Source: Pseudomonadota bacterium
GTDB taxonomy: Bacteria > Pseudomonadota > Gammaproteobacteria > Burkholderiales > Burkholderiaceae_C
Direction of reading: 5' to 3'
Assembly (NCBI GenBank): GCA_021819435.1
Contig: JAKARB010000012.1
Coordinates: 1 to 64,000 of the forward strand
DNA length: 64,000 nt
In this document: one piece after another, positions 24,410-32,712 of the stretch
Layout: each line of letters opens with the position of its first letter
Numbering within the stretch: position 1 is the stretch's first letter
Position numbers and translations under genes: made by a program
Notes under the pieces: generated by a model
What the model was told of the DNA's origin: nothing
What the model saw: the letters and a program-made list of their open reading frames with translations, nothing else
The model's database searches: none

Positions 24410-25323
24410 AACACCATGCCGAAAAGCTCGACCAGCGACTGCACCACGATCACCACAGCGGCGATTTCCCACCCGGCGGGCAGCGACAAGGCGAAGGGCA
24501 ACACCACGAAGGAATTGCGCGTGCCCAGGCTGAAGGCGAGCGTTCGTCCTTGATCGGTCGGCAGCGCCATCAGCCAGGCCAGCCCTTTGGCAATCAGCGC
24601 AGCGGCCCCCAGAAAGACTAGGAACAGCGGAACGATCGAAGGGAACAGTCCCACGGCTCCCCAGACCGCATTGACTTGCGCACCGGCGATCATGAAGACG
24701 ACGAGCCCCAACATCGGCACCGGCCACCATGCCAGACGCTCGCGCACGGCCGCGCGCTCCGCTCGGGCTTCGATCCAGCGTTCCGACAAGGCAGCGGCGA
24801 CCAGCGGGATGATGACGACCAGCAATGCAGGCCACACGTCGCCAAAGCTCAGGGCCGATGACAGATCGGCCCCGAGCATGAGCCACAGGTAGGTCGGCAA
24901 TAGCAGCAACTGCAACAGCAGGTTGATCGGGGTGACGGCGATGGCGCGGGGCACATTGCCGCCGCCCAATTGGCTGAACGTGATGAACCAGTCCGTGCAG
25001 GGCACCAGCAGGACCAGCAGCACGCCCAATCGCACGGCCGGATCAGCGGGCAGCCATTGCACCAAGCCCCAAGTCAGCGCCGGCACGACGATGAAGTTTC
25101 CGATCAGTACCGAGGCAACGAACCGATGATCGCGGAACGCTTCGCGCAAATGCAGCAGAGGCACTTGCACAAAGGTCGCGTAGAGCAGCAGCACCAGGGC
25201 CGGCCACAGCAGGGCCTCGAAAGTGGGGTTGACGCCGGGCCACGCGCTGCCGACCAGCAAGCCGGCAATGATGGCCGCCAGATAGACCCATACTTGGCGG
25301 CGTTCGAGAGTAAGACGATCCAA
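24373..25323 (-). CDS. Arsenite-permease-like membrane protein (SBF family)
   Basis: The 316-residue protein has eight to ten hydrophobic segments and belongs to the bile acid:sodium symporter / Acr3-like superfamily. LVPCTDWFITFSQLGGGNVPRAIAVTP carries the conserved cysteine region, and LAFSLGTRNSFVVLPFALSLPAGWE the second conserved half-site. It is often annotated as an arsenic resistance protein; other substrates are possible. The start appears to be TTG. It is the only minus-strand gene between 20.7 and 53 kb, placed exactly between the terminator of operon B and box C, so it looks like cargo. Confidence 0.8.
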   Translation of the reverse strand: MDRLTLERRQVWVYLAAIIAGLLVGSAWPGVNPTFEALLWPALVLLLYATFVQVPLLHLREAFRDHRFVASVLIGNFIVVPALTWGLVQWLPADPAVRLGVLLVLLVPCTDWFITFSQLGGGNVPRAIAVTPINLLLQLLLLPTYLWLMLGADLSSALSFGDVWPALLVVIIPLVAAALSERWIEARAERAAVRERLAWWPVPMLGLVVFMIAGAQVNAVWGAVGLFPSIVPLFLVFLGAAALIAKGLAWLMALPTDQGRTLAFSLGTRNSFVVLPFALSLPAGWEIAAVVIVVQSLVELFGMVFYLWWIPRRLFR

Positions 25324-25499
25324 GAAAACACTACCCCAATCAGTTCGTTCGAGTCGGCACGTGCGGACGCGCCAGACAGGGATTTAGCAAAAGTAAGGCC
25401 AAGAGTTTTCTAGCCTTGCATGTACGAGGGTAGCTCACAAAGGGCATGGGTCAGTCCAACGGTAGTGCGCCGACCACCCAATGCGGGCACCGGCCGGTG

Positions 25500-25507
25500 C
25501 CGATTGC
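25500..25507 (+). promoter_or_regulatory. CCGATTCC-type box C
   Basis: GGTGCCGATTGCCGC, 53 bases ahead of leader RNA copy C. The following GCGTCTG.CGC.ACGCTG also matches the same stretch after box B. Confidence 0.45.
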
Positions 25508-25552
25508 CGCTCGCGCGGGCGCGCGTCTGACGCCACGCTGCCGCCATGTTCC

Positions 25553-25602
25553 GCTGACACCCGTCAGCAGCATGCCCAGGCAGTCTCGATCTTCAAGACT
25601 GC
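25553..25602 (+). ncRNA. radC-type leader RNA, copy C
   Basis: Stem 1 GCTGAC / GTCAGC encloses ACCC. The linker AGCATGCCCAG leads to stem 2 GCAGTC / GACTGC with loop TCGATCTTCAA. Compared with copy B the change GGCTGC to GACTGC turns a G-U pair into A-U, so pairing is kept. Confidence 0.78.
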
Positions 25603-25779
25603 GACGCGGTTCCGACTGCGTTGATCAACCAGTTCGCTCCGGCATCCCAGCACGAACGGCCATCGGTTCTCCCGATGGTGATGCCACCCAAGCTGTTCCT
25701 TCAACCCACGCGGGGGTTCCACACCTTCCCCGCCTTGGGTCGGGTGTGTCTCCGCCTCTTTGTTCTTAGGAGATTCACC

Positions 25780-26334
25780 ATGACCACTTCCACCGAAAAG
25801 TCCTTCTTCGACCTGCACATCACCGGCCTCGGGTATCTCAATCGCATCCGCGAAGTGAAGCCCAAGAAAGGCGATGCGTTCCTGGCCTGCGACATCGCGG
25901 CGCTCAACGGCCCCAGCGATGACGTTGCCTACGTGCGTTTCGACACGCGCGTCTCGGGCTCCGAAGCGCAGCACCTGGTGCGCCGCTGCATCCAAGCGGT
26001 CGATGCCGAGAAGAAGGTGATGATCGGCTTCCGCCTGGGCGACCTGTGGGCCGACACCTTTACCTACTCAAAGGGCAAGCGTGCCGGCGAGCAGGGGGTG
26101 AGCCTCAAGGCCCGCCTGCTGTTCGTCAGTTGGATCAAGGTCGATGGCAAGCTCGTCTACAAGGCCGAGCCCAAGCCGACCGATGCCGACGATCGCGACG
26201 TGCGCAACACGGATGTCCCCGCGACTTCCGCCGAGCCGCAAGCCGCCGCGCCCGAGCCTTCCAGGCCCGCCGCCGAAGCTGCCGATGAAGCCGCTGCCGA
26301 TGCCCCCGCATTGGAAGTTGCCGAGTCGTTCTGA
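25780..26334 (+). CDS. DUF3577 / STY4534-type ICE protein
   Basis: The 184-residue protein starts after AGGAG. FFDLHITGLGYLNRIREVKPKKGDAFLACDIAALNGPSDDVAYVRFDTRVSG is a beta-rich region typical of STY4534 proteins, which are annotated as ICE replication-related. A long tail rich in alanine, proline and glutamate follows residue 135. It is the first gene after leader RNA copy C. Confidence 0.8.
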   Translation: MTTSTEKSFFDLHITGLGYLNRIREVKPKKGDAFLACDIAALNGPSDDVAYVRFDTRVSGSEAQHLVRRCIQAVDAEKKVMIGFRLGDLWADTFTYSKGKRAGEQGVSLKARLLFVSWIKVDGKLVYKAEPKPTDADDRDVRNTDVPATSAEPQAAAPEPSRPAAEAADEAAADAPALEVAESF

Positions 26335-26338
26335 TCCG

Positions 26339-26363
26339 CAAGGCCCCGTCCCCTGGGGCCTTG
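26339..26363 (+). promoter_or_regulatory. Intercistronic hairpin before the DUF3275 gene
   Basis: CAAGGCCCC / GGGGCCTTG form a 9-bp perfect stem followed by TCTTCTT, beginning four bases after the preceding stop codon. It is terminator-like but weak in T residues. Confidence 0.6.
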
Positions 26364-26445
26364 TCTTCTTCCCACTCGCGTGCGCATGCGACCGTCGCCA
26401 TGACGGCCGTGTGCGTGATCGCGGCTTCGTCCGCAGGAGTTCTTC

Positions 26446-27075
26446 ATGATCACCATTCCCGGCCAATTGGCCATCAAGACCATCCACGGCCGCAACGGCG
26501 ACTTCAACGTCGGCCGCCTCGCGACCTCCATCGGCGAGTTCGTCGTGAAGAACGCCGAACTCGACCAGTACGCCGAAGGCAAGTACGAGGGCGATTTCGC
26601 CATCGCGGAAATCCGCCCGTCCACGTACACCGCCAACGGTCGCATGGTCATCGAGATCCGCGCCTTGCTGGGCGGCATGACCTTGTCGGCCATCGACGCC
26701 CTGAGCCGTGACGACGCCAGCCGGCTGAGTCCGCAGGAAGTCGATCCGATCGACGAGGAAGCGCAGACCGCCACGCCGACGCCGACCACCGCCCCCAAGG
26801 CGGCCGGCCGGAAGAAGGCACGCAGTTCGCGCGACCCGCTGGTCGATACCACGCCGTTCGGCAGCGAACCGGCTGTTGCGTCTGCCGATGCTTCGGCCCA
26901 TGCGGACGACGACGGCGACGCGGCCCTGTTCGGCGCGCTCTGGCCGCTGGGCGATGTCGTCAAGCTCGATGCCACCGTGGATCGGCGTGTGCTGCGTCAG
27001 CAGCGCGACCGCCTCGGTGATCTCGGCTACGAGTTTGCTCCGCTGTCCCAGGACTGGCACCTCGCCAGGGTCTGA
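26446..27075 (+). CDS. DUF3275-type ICE protein
   Basis: The 209-residue protein begins MITIPGQLAIKTIHGRNGDFNVGRLATSIGEFVVKNAELDQYAEGKYEGDF, which fits DUF3275. The middle (about 100-160) is low in complexity and rich in alanine, threonine and proline. A conserved end follows (LFGALWPLGDVVKLDATVDRRVLRQQRDRLGDLGYEF). Function unknown. It is the second gene of operon C. Confidence 0.78.
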   Translation: MITIPGQLAIKTIHGRNGDFNVGRLATSIGEFVVKNAELDQYAEGKYEGDFAIAEIRPSTYTANGRMVIEIRALLGGMTLSAIDALSRDDASRLSPQEVDPIDEEAQTATPTPTTAPKAAGRKKARSSRDPLVDTTPFGSEPAVASADASAHADDDGDAALFGALWPLGDVVKLDATVDRRVLRQQRDRLGDLGYEFAPLSQDWHLARV

Positions 27076-27107
27076 TTCCCACCGCCGCCTTGCGCGGCAT
27101 TCCACCA

Positions 27108-27132
27108 CCCACCGGGGTTCCTCCCCGGTGGG
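27108..27132 (+). promoter_or_regulatory. Intercistronic hairpin before the DUF932 gene
   Basis: CCCACCGGGG / CCCCGGTGGG form a perfect 10-bp stem with loop TTCCT. GGTCTCTTTTTCCC and the AAGGAG ribosome site follow. Confidence 0.65.
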
Positions 27133-27168
27133 GCGGGGCTCCGGTCTCTTTTTCCCAAGGAGATCGTC

Positions 27169-27996
27169 ATGCAACTTGCATCCCGCTTCGCTTATCGCTC
27201 GCCAGTGCTGCGCTCAAGTCACCCGCTGTCGGATGAGCAGATTCGCATCGTGGCCCCTTCCATCTTTGCGGACACCCCGCACGAAAGCCGCTCCGAACGG
27301 TACAGCTACATCCCCACGGCGGCTGTGCTGACCGAACTGCGCAAGGAAGGTTTCCAGCCGTTCATGGTGTGCCAGACCCGCGTGCGACACGAGGATCGCC
27401 GCGACTACACCAAGCACATGCTGCGCCTTCGCCACGCCAGTCAGATCAACGGCGCCGAGGCGAACGAGATCATCCTGCTCAATTCGCACGACGGCACCAG
27501 CAGCTACCAGATGCTGGCGGGCATGTTCCGCTTCGTCTGCCAGAACGGGCTGGTGTGCGGCGACACGTTCGCCGACGTGCGCGTGCCTCACAAGGGCAAC
27601 GTCACCGATCACGTGATCGAAGGCGCCTACGAGGTGCTGCACGGCTTCGAGAGGGTGCAGGACTCGCGCGACGCCATGCGTGTCATCACGCTCGACGACG
27701 GCGAGGCCGAAGTCTTCGCCAGATCGGCGCTGACCCTCAAGTACGACGATTCGGGCAAGGCATTGCCCATCACGGAGACCCAGATCCTGCGGCCCCGTCG
27801 CTTCGACGACAACTGCGCCGATCTGTGGTCGGTCTTCAACCGAATCCAGGAGAACCTGGTCAAAGGCGGCCTGGCCGGCCGCGCCGCCAACGGGCGCCAG
27901 CAGCGCACGCGCCCCGTTCAGGGCATCGACCAGAACGTCCGGCTCAACCGGGCGCTATGGCTGCTCGCGGATGGCTTGCGCCAGCTCAAAGCCTGA
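27169..27996 (+). CDS. DUF932 protein
   Basis: The 275-residue protein shows the DUF932 pattern of phage, plasmid and ICE proteins: LSDEQIRIVAPSIFADTPHESRSERYSYIPTAAVLTELRKEGFQP, HMLRLRH, EIILLNSHDGTSSYQMLAGMFRFVCQNGLVCG. Its role is unknown; it often travels with conjugation and anti-defence genes. It ends operon C and a terminator follows 6 bases after the stop. Confidence 0.87.
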   Translation: MQLASRFAYRSPVLRSSHPLSDEQIRIVAPSIFADTPHESRSERYSYIPTAAVLTELRKEGFQPFMVCQTRVRHEDRRDYTKHMLRLRHASQINGAEANEIILLNSHDGTSSYQMLAGMFRFVCQNGLVCGDTFADVRVPHKGNVTDHVIEGAYEVLHGFERVQDSRDAMRVITLDDGEAEVFARSALTLKYDDSGKALPITETQILRPRRFDDNCADLWSVFNRIQENLVKGGLAGRAANGRQQRTRPVQGIDQNVRLNRALWLLADGLRQLKA

Positions 27997-28002
27997 CCCA
28001 CA

Positions 28003-28038
28003 AGCGGATCGTGTCCATGCGGCATGGTCCGCTTTTTT
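28003..28038 (+). terminator. Intrinsic terminator of operon C
   Basis: AGCGGA / TCCGCT stem (28003-28008, 28028-28033) followed by TTTTTCTTT. Confidence 0.78.
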
Positions 28039-28081
28039 CTTTGGTGGGTGAGTCTCAGGCAAATAGGGGTGCGCTGCGCGG

Positions 28082-28089
28082 CGGATTTT
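28082..28089 (+). promoter_or_regulatory. CCGATTCC-like box D
   Basis: GCGGATTTTC is a weaker match, but it is placed 53 bases before leader RNA copy D and 44 bases after the operon C terminator. Confidence 0.3.
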
Positions 28090-28134
28090 CGCTGCCGTAA
28101 ACCACCCGCCTGGGCGCAGGCTACGCTCATGTCC

Positions 28135-28183
28135 GTCGGCGCTGCCGACAACATGCCCAGGTAGCCCAGACCTTCAAGGCTAC
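28135..28183 (+). ncRNA. radC-type leader RNA, copy D
   Basis: Stem 1 GTCGGC / GCCGAC encloses GCT. The linker AACATGCCCAG leads to stem 2 GTAGCC / GGCTAC with loop CAGACCTTCAA. Both stems carry double changes relative to copies B and C that preserve pairing. A perfect GGGCAG / CTGCCC hairpin follows near 28251-28265, before the next gene. Confidence 0.78.
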
Positions 28184-28305
28184 GGTGCGTTGCGACGCAC
28201 GGTCTGATTCTTCGCCACGACGCTCACCGCGTTTTCTTCCATCCCCCTGGGGCAGTGACTGCCCTCGCGGGTGGTGCTGTCTCCGCTCACTTCGAGGACA
28301 TCACC

Positions 28306-28962
28306 ATGCCTGCACCTTCTTCCCCCAAGACGCTCTATCGCATCGACGAATGCCCCGACCTGATGGCCGATGGCGTCGTCGGTGACGAGAACGGCAACCT
28401 GGTCTTCATCTCCCTCTGGGCGCGCGACACCGCCGTCCAGGAATTCCTGGCTCGCCTCACCCTGGGCCGGGACGAACAGGGACTGGATCAGTTCCACGTC
28501 ATCACCGAGCAGGGCGCGAGCATCCCGGTATTCGTCGGCAACGTCGAGAACCTGGAGAAGCGCAGCGCACGCGCCTACCGGCGCACGCTGTTCGGCTCGC
28601 TGACCAACATCTGGCTGTTCGACCGGCGCTGCGTCAAGCCCGACAAGGCCAACGCCAGCGCGCTGGCGCTCCTGCCTCGCGATTCCACGCACCGGCTCGA
28701 CCGGCTGTGGAAGCTGGTGCGGGACACCTGCCCGCTGCCGCTTCTCGATCCATGGCGCGAACCCGTGCTGGAACTGCTGCAGGCGAAGTCGATGCTGACG
28801 CGCCTGCCGTTCGCCCTCGGGGCTCTGGAAGGCCATCGGCTCGCCATCGACGTGCCGACGCTGACCCAGGTGCTGGGCGGCCTGATCCGCAGCGGCGCGC
28901 TCGTCGCCGGCACGCCCGCCAGCCGCATCCCCTCGGCACAACCGCTCGAAGCGGTGGCTTGA
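28306..28962 (+). CDS. Conserved ICE protein of unknown function
   Basis: The 218-residue protein (TLYRIDECPDLMADGVVGDENGNLVFISLWARDTAVQEFLARLTLG, LFGSLTNIWLFDRRCVKPDKANASALALLPRDSTHRLDRLWKLVRDTCPLPLLDPWREPVLELLQ) is soluble and has no motif I can name. It is followed closely by the methyltransferase and helicase genes and may act with them. Confidence 0.76.
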   Translation: MPAPSSPKTLYRIDECPDLMADGVVGDENGNLVFISLWARDTAVQEFLARLTLGRDEQGLDQFHVITEQGASIPVFVGNVENLEKRSARAYRRTLFGSLTNIWLFDRRCVKPDKANASALALLPRDSTHRLDRLWKLVRDTCPLPLLDPWREPVLELLQAKSMLTRLPFALGALEGHRLAIDVPTLTQVLGGLIRSGALVAGTPASRIPSAQPLEAVA

Positions 28963-28973
28963 GGCTCCTTCAC

Positions 28974-28997
28974 CGGACATGCACGCGCGCATGTCCG
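28974..28997 (+). promoter_or_regulatory. Intercistronic hairpin before the methyltransferase gene
   Basis: CGGACATGC / GCATGTCCG form a 9-bp perfect stem with loop ACGCGC, 11 bases after the preceding stop. Confidence 0.6.
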
Positions 28998-29029
28998 CAT
29001 CCCTTCATCTTCAATGCCAGGAGATTCCC

Positions 29030-30148
29030 ATGGCCCTCATGTTCCCGCGGCTCGCCCGCAACTTCGTCAAGAACGGGTACTTCCCCACGGATGAACCCAC
29101 GCTCGAAAGAGCACTCGCAGCGCTGGCGCCCGCCGAATCCTCGAACGGGCCGCTGTGCATCATCGATCCCTGCGCCGGCGAAGGCGTGGCGATCGCCGAA
29201 GCCGCGCACGCCCTCGGGCGCGAGCAGGTCCAGGCCTTTGCCGTCGAGTACGAGGCCGAGCGTGCACGCCATGCCCGGCAACTGGTCGATCGCTGCATCC
29301 ACGGCGACCTGATGGACACGCTGATCAGCCGGCAGAGCTTCGGCCTGCTGTGGCTCAACCCGCCGTATGGCGACCTGACCAAGGACGCCAACGGCAACGT
29401 CGGCTACCAGGGCCAGGGCCGCGCCAGGCTGGAAAAGCTGTTCTACCAGAAGGCGCTGCCGCTGCTGCAATACAGCGGCGTGCTGATCTACATCGTGCCG
29501 CACTACGTGCTCGATGCCGAGCTGGTCGGATGGCTGACCCGGCACTTCGCCGATCTGCGCATCTACCGCGCGGTGGAAGCACAGTTCAAGCAGGTGGTGA
29601 TCTTTGGCCGCCGTGTTCGTCAGCGCGACCAGGCATCGGATTCGGTCAAAGCCACGCGCGCGCTGCTGTTGCAGATCGGGCAAGGCGACGCCGAAGCGGA
29701 GGAACTGCCAGTCGAATGGCCGTTCCTGCCTTACACGGTGCCTGCCAGCCCGGCCGAGCCGGAGCACTTCTACCGCGTGACGATGGAACCCGAGCAGTTC
29801 GCCGAGGAAGTCGGCCGGCTGCAAGGGCTCTGGCCGACGCTCGATACGCACCTGGGCGCCGCGCAGCAATCGCTGCGGCCTCCGGCGCGGGCCTTGTCGC
29901 ACTGGCATCTTGCCTTGGCGCTTGCTGCTGGCGCGATCTCCGGCGTGGTGAAGTCCAAGACGGGCCGCGTGCTCGTCGTCAAGGGCGACACCCACAAGGA
30001 GAAGACGCTGCAGACGGAATACACCGAACGCGACGACGGCTCCGTGGCCGAGACGCGCATCCTGACCGACAAGTTTGTGCCGGTCATCCGTGCCTGGGAC
30101 ATGACCCCAGGCTCGCCGACCTGCGGCGAGGTGTTGACCATCCGCTGA
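29030..30148 (+). CDS. DNA adenine-methyltransferase-like protein (DUF6094 type)
   Basis: The 372-residue protein has a Rossmann SAM site (LCIIDPCAGEGVAIAEAA, motif D46-G52) and the amino-methyltransferase signature NPPY at 110-113 (LLWLNPPYGDLTKD), which is typical of N6-adenine methylation. GVLIYIVPHYVL follows as in phage and ICE methylases. The C-terminal half (about 200-372) is not recognised and could be a target-recognition or partner domain. The start follows AGGAG. No restriction nuclease is adjacent; a large helicase follows. Confidence 0.85.
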   Translation: MALMFPRLARNFVKNGYFPTDEPTLERALAALAPAESSNGPLCIIDPCAGEGVAIAEAAHALGREQVQAFAVEYEAERARHARQLVDRCIHGDLMDTLISRQSFGLLWLNPPYGDLTKDANGNVGYQGQGRARLEKLFYQKALPLLQYSGVLIYIVPHYVLDAELVGWLTRHFADLRIYRAVEAQFKQVVIFGRRVRQRDQASDSVKATRALLLQIGQGDAEAEELPVEWPFLPYTVPASPAEPEHFYRVTMEPEQFAEEVGRLQGLWPTLDTHLGAAQQSLRPPARALSHWHLALALAAGAISGVVKSKTGRVLVVKGDTHKEKTLQTEYTERDDGSVAETRILTDKFVPVIRAWDMTPGSPTCGEVLTIR

Positions 30149-30222
30149 TCGCTGTTCCCTGACGGTTCGCCGTCGATCTGTTCTTCCACTGCGGCTTCGC
30201 GCCGTTCTTCTCTTCCCACCCC

Positions 30223-30262
30223 GGGGCATGCCATCGCCCCCGCAGGGGGAGGTGCATGCCCC
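30223..30262 (+). promoter_or_regulatory. Nested hairpin before the helicase gene
   Basis: GGGGCATGC / GCATGCCCC (9 bp) encloses CCCCC / GGGGG with loop GCA. It ends 8 bases before the TTTGGAG ribosome site. It is the longest of the intercistronic hairpins. Confidence 0.65.
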
Positions 30263-30282
30263 ATCTTCTTTGGAGCATCACC

Positions 30283-32565
30283 ATGTCCCTCGATACCGAC
30301 GTTGTTCCCGCCGCCGATGGCACGCCCGTCCAGGGCGACCTGCTCGAAGCGGCCGCTTCTCCCTTGGCCTTGAGCCTTCAGGATTTCGTCGCCGAGTTCG
30401 GCGACGAGCTACTGGATTCGCTCAACCGCGCCAATCCACCCGTCTACACCGGCCAAGCCCGGCCGCATCGCCAGCTCGTGCTGGCCAGTCTCAAGCGCAA
30501 GCTGTTCCAGGCGCAGGCCGAAGTGGTGCATGCCGTCACCGAACTGCTGGCCGATCGTAGCGAACGCGCCGCGATCGTCAATGGCGAGATGGGCTGCGGC
30601 AAGACCACCGTCGGCATCGCCACGGCCGCCGTGCTGCACGCCGAAGGCTACCGCCGCACCCTGGTGCTGTCGCCGCCCCACCTGGTCTACAAGTGGCGCC
30701 GCGAAATCCAGGAGACGGTGGCCGGTGCCAAGGTCTGGGTGCTCAACGGCCCGGACACGCTGGTCAAGCTCATCAAGCTGCGCGAGCAGTTGGGCATGCA
30801 GGCGCGTGGCCAGGAGTTCTTCGTGCTCGGGCGCGTGCGGATGCGCATGGGTTTCCACTGGAAGCCCGTGTTCAACGTGCGGCACACGAAGCACGGCGAA
30901 GTCGGCGCATGCCCGGACTGCGGCCAGGTCATCACCAACCTCGACGGCGAGCCGATCAACCCGGTCGAACTCGAAGCCGAGGACTACCGCCGCCGGTGCA
31001 GCCATTGCGCCGCACCGCTGTGGACGCTGATGCGACCGCGGAGCCTTTCCGCCAACGACCAGTCCACGGCCGTCTTCAAAGCCTTGCAGCGCATCCCGAC
31101 CATCGGGGAAGTCACCGCGCAGAAGCTGATGCGCAAGTTCGGCGACTCCTTCCTGGCGTCGATGCTCGGCGACAACATCCACGAGTTCATCAACCTCATG
31201 GATGGCAACGGCGAGCTGGTCTTCTCGGATCGTCAGGCGCACCGCATGGAGCGGGCGATGGCGAACATGGAGTTCGGCTTCGGCGAGGGCGGCTACCAGC
31301 CGTCCGAGTTCATCAAGCGCTACCTGCCGCAAGGCGCGTTCGACCTGCTCATCGCCGACGAGGCGCACGAGTACAAGAACGGCGGCAGTGCCCAGGGCCA
31401 GGCCATGGGCGTGCTCGCAGCGAAGGCGCGCAAGACCTTGCTGCTCACCGGCACGCTGATGGGCGGCTACGGCGACGACCTGTTCCACCTGCTGTTCCGA
31501 GCCCTGCCGGGGCGAATGATCGAAGACGGCTACCGCCTGACCAAGAGCGGCAGCATGACCTCGGCCGCGATGGCGTTCATGCGCGATCACGGTGTCCTCA
31601 AGGACATCTATTCCGAGAGCACCGGCACGGCGCACAAGACGGCCAAGGGCAACAAGGTCTCGGTGCGCACGGTCAAGGCGCCGGGCTTCGGCCCGAAAGG
31701 CGTACTGCGTTGCGTGCTGCCGTTCACGGTCTTCCTCAAGTTGAAGGACATCGGCGGCAATGTGCTGCCGCCCTACGACGAGGAGTTCCGCGAGGTGGCG
31801 ATGGACACGGTGCAGGCCGCGGCCTATCGCGATCTCTCGGGTCGGCTGACCACAGCGCTGAAACAGGCGCTGGCGAAGCGCGACACGACGCTGCTCGGTG
31901 TGGTCCTCAACGTGCTGCTGGCCTGGCCGGATTGCTGCTTCCGGTCGGAGACGGTGGTGCACCCGCGCACGCGCCAGACCTTGGCCTTCGTTCCGGCTCA
32001 GTTCAACGAGCTGGAGGTGATACCCAAGGAGCGCGAGCTGATCGAGATCTGCAAGCAGGAGAAGGCTGCGGGTCGCAAGACGCTGGTCTATTCGGTCTAC
32101 ACCGGCACGCGCGACACCACGTCGCGTTTGAAGGTGCTGCTGGAGCAGGAAGGCTTCAAGGTGGCGGTGCTGCGCGCGAGCGTGGATGCCTCCCGCCGCG
32201 AGGACTGGATCGCCGAGCAGTTGGACCGCGGCATCGACGTGCTGGTCACGAACCCGGAGTTGGTCAAGACGGGTCTCGACCTGTTGGAGTTTCCAACGAT
32301 CGTGTTCATGCAGTCGGGCTACAACGTCTACAGCCTGCAGCAGGCGGCCCGGCGCTCATGGCGCATCGGCCAGAAGCAGCCGGTTCGCGTGATCTACCTC
32401 GGCTACGCGGCTTCCTCGCAGATGACCTGCCTGGGGCTGATGGCACGGAAGATCATGGTCTCGCAGAGCACGTCGGGAGACGTGCCCGAATCGGGATTGG
32501 ACGTGCTGAACCAGGACGGTGATTCCGTCGAGGTGGCACTGGCCCGGCAGCTCATCGCGGCCTGA
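30283..32565 (+). CDS. SNF2-type DEAD/DEAH helicase with zinc fingers
   Basis: The 760-residue superfamily 2 ATPase has Walker A NGEMGCGKTTVGIA near 102-109, motif Ia LVLSPPHLVYKWRREI, DEAH box LLIADEAHEYKN near 358, motif III TGTLMGG, and the C-terminal helicase half with VTNPELVKTGLDL and QQAARRSWRIGQKQPVRVIYL, the SNF2-like motif VI. Between the first motifs is a zinc-binding insert (CPDCGQ near 210, CSHC near 239). It probably moves along or remodels DNA. It ends operon D, directly after the methyltransferase. Confidence 0.88.
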   Translation: MSLDTDVVPAADGTPVQGDLLEAAASPLALSLQDFVAEFGDELLDSLNRANPPVYTGQARPHRQLVLASLKRKLFQAQAEVVHAVTELLADRSERAAIVNGEMGCGKTTVGIATAAVLHAEGYRRTLVLSPPHLVYKWRREIQETVAGAKVWVLNGPDTLVKLIKLREQLGMQARGQEFFVLGRVRMRMGFHWKPVFNVRHTKHGEVGACPDCGQVITNLDGEPINPVELEAEDYRRRCSHCAAPLWTLMRPRSLSANDQSTAVFKALQRIPTIGEVTAQKLMRKFGDSFLASMLGDNIHEFINLMDGNGELVFSDRQAHRMERAMANMEFGFGEGGYQPSEFIKRYLPQGAFDLLIADEAHEYKNGGSAQGQAMGVLAAKARKTLLLTGTLMGGYGDDLFHLLFRALPGRMIEDGYRLTKSGSMTSAAMAFMRDHGVLKDIYSESTGTAHKTAKGNKVSVRTVKAPGFGPKGVLRCVLPFTVFLKLKDIGGNVLPPYDEEFREVAMDTVQAAAYRDLSGRLTTALKQALAKRDTTLLGVVLNVLLAWPDCCFRSETVVHPRTRQTLAFVPAQFNELEVIPKERELIEICKQEKAAGRKTLVYSVYTGTRDTTSRLKVLLEQEGFKVAVLRASVDASRREDWIAEQLDRGIDVLVTNPELVKTGLDLLEFPTIVFMQSGYNVYSLQQAARRSWRIGQKQPVRVIYLGYAASSQMTCLGLMARKIMVSQSTSGDVPESGLDVLNQDGDSVEVALARQLIAA

Positions 32566-32578
32566 TCCACCCACCCAT

Positions 32579-32613
32579 GCCGGCGGCCCATCGGGTCGCC
32601 GGCTTCTTTTTTT
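32579..32613 (+). terminator. Intrinsic terminator of operon D
   Basis: GCCGGCG / CGCCGGC stem (extended inside by GCCC / GGGT) followed by TTCTTTTTTT, 13 bases after the helicase stop. Confidence 0.85.
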
Positions 32614-32637
32614 GCCGCGCCATGAATCGGGCGCATG

Positions 32638-32645
32638 CCAGTTCC
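32638..32645 (+). promoter_or_regulatory. CCGATTCC-like box before the pilL operon
   Basis: CATGCCAGTTCCC, 75 bases upstream of the pilL-like start and 24 bases after the operon D terminator. No leader RNA stems follow here. Confidence 0.35.
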
Positions 32646-32712
32646 CTTTGTTTGCTGCCCGAAAGCTCTGCGGCGGCGATGGTGAGGGCTCCGTGTTCCA
32701 GGGAACTGCACC

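Larger units (their letters stand above)
25324..25779 (+). other. 456-base gap carrying a promoter box and leader RNA
   Basis: The first 120 bases, ahead of the permease gene, are less GC-rich (for example AGGGATTTAGCAAAAGTAAG) and probably hold the permease promoter on the minus strand. The rest holds box C, leader RNA copy C and a long leader before the gene at 25780. No further gene is seen. Confidence 0.5.
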
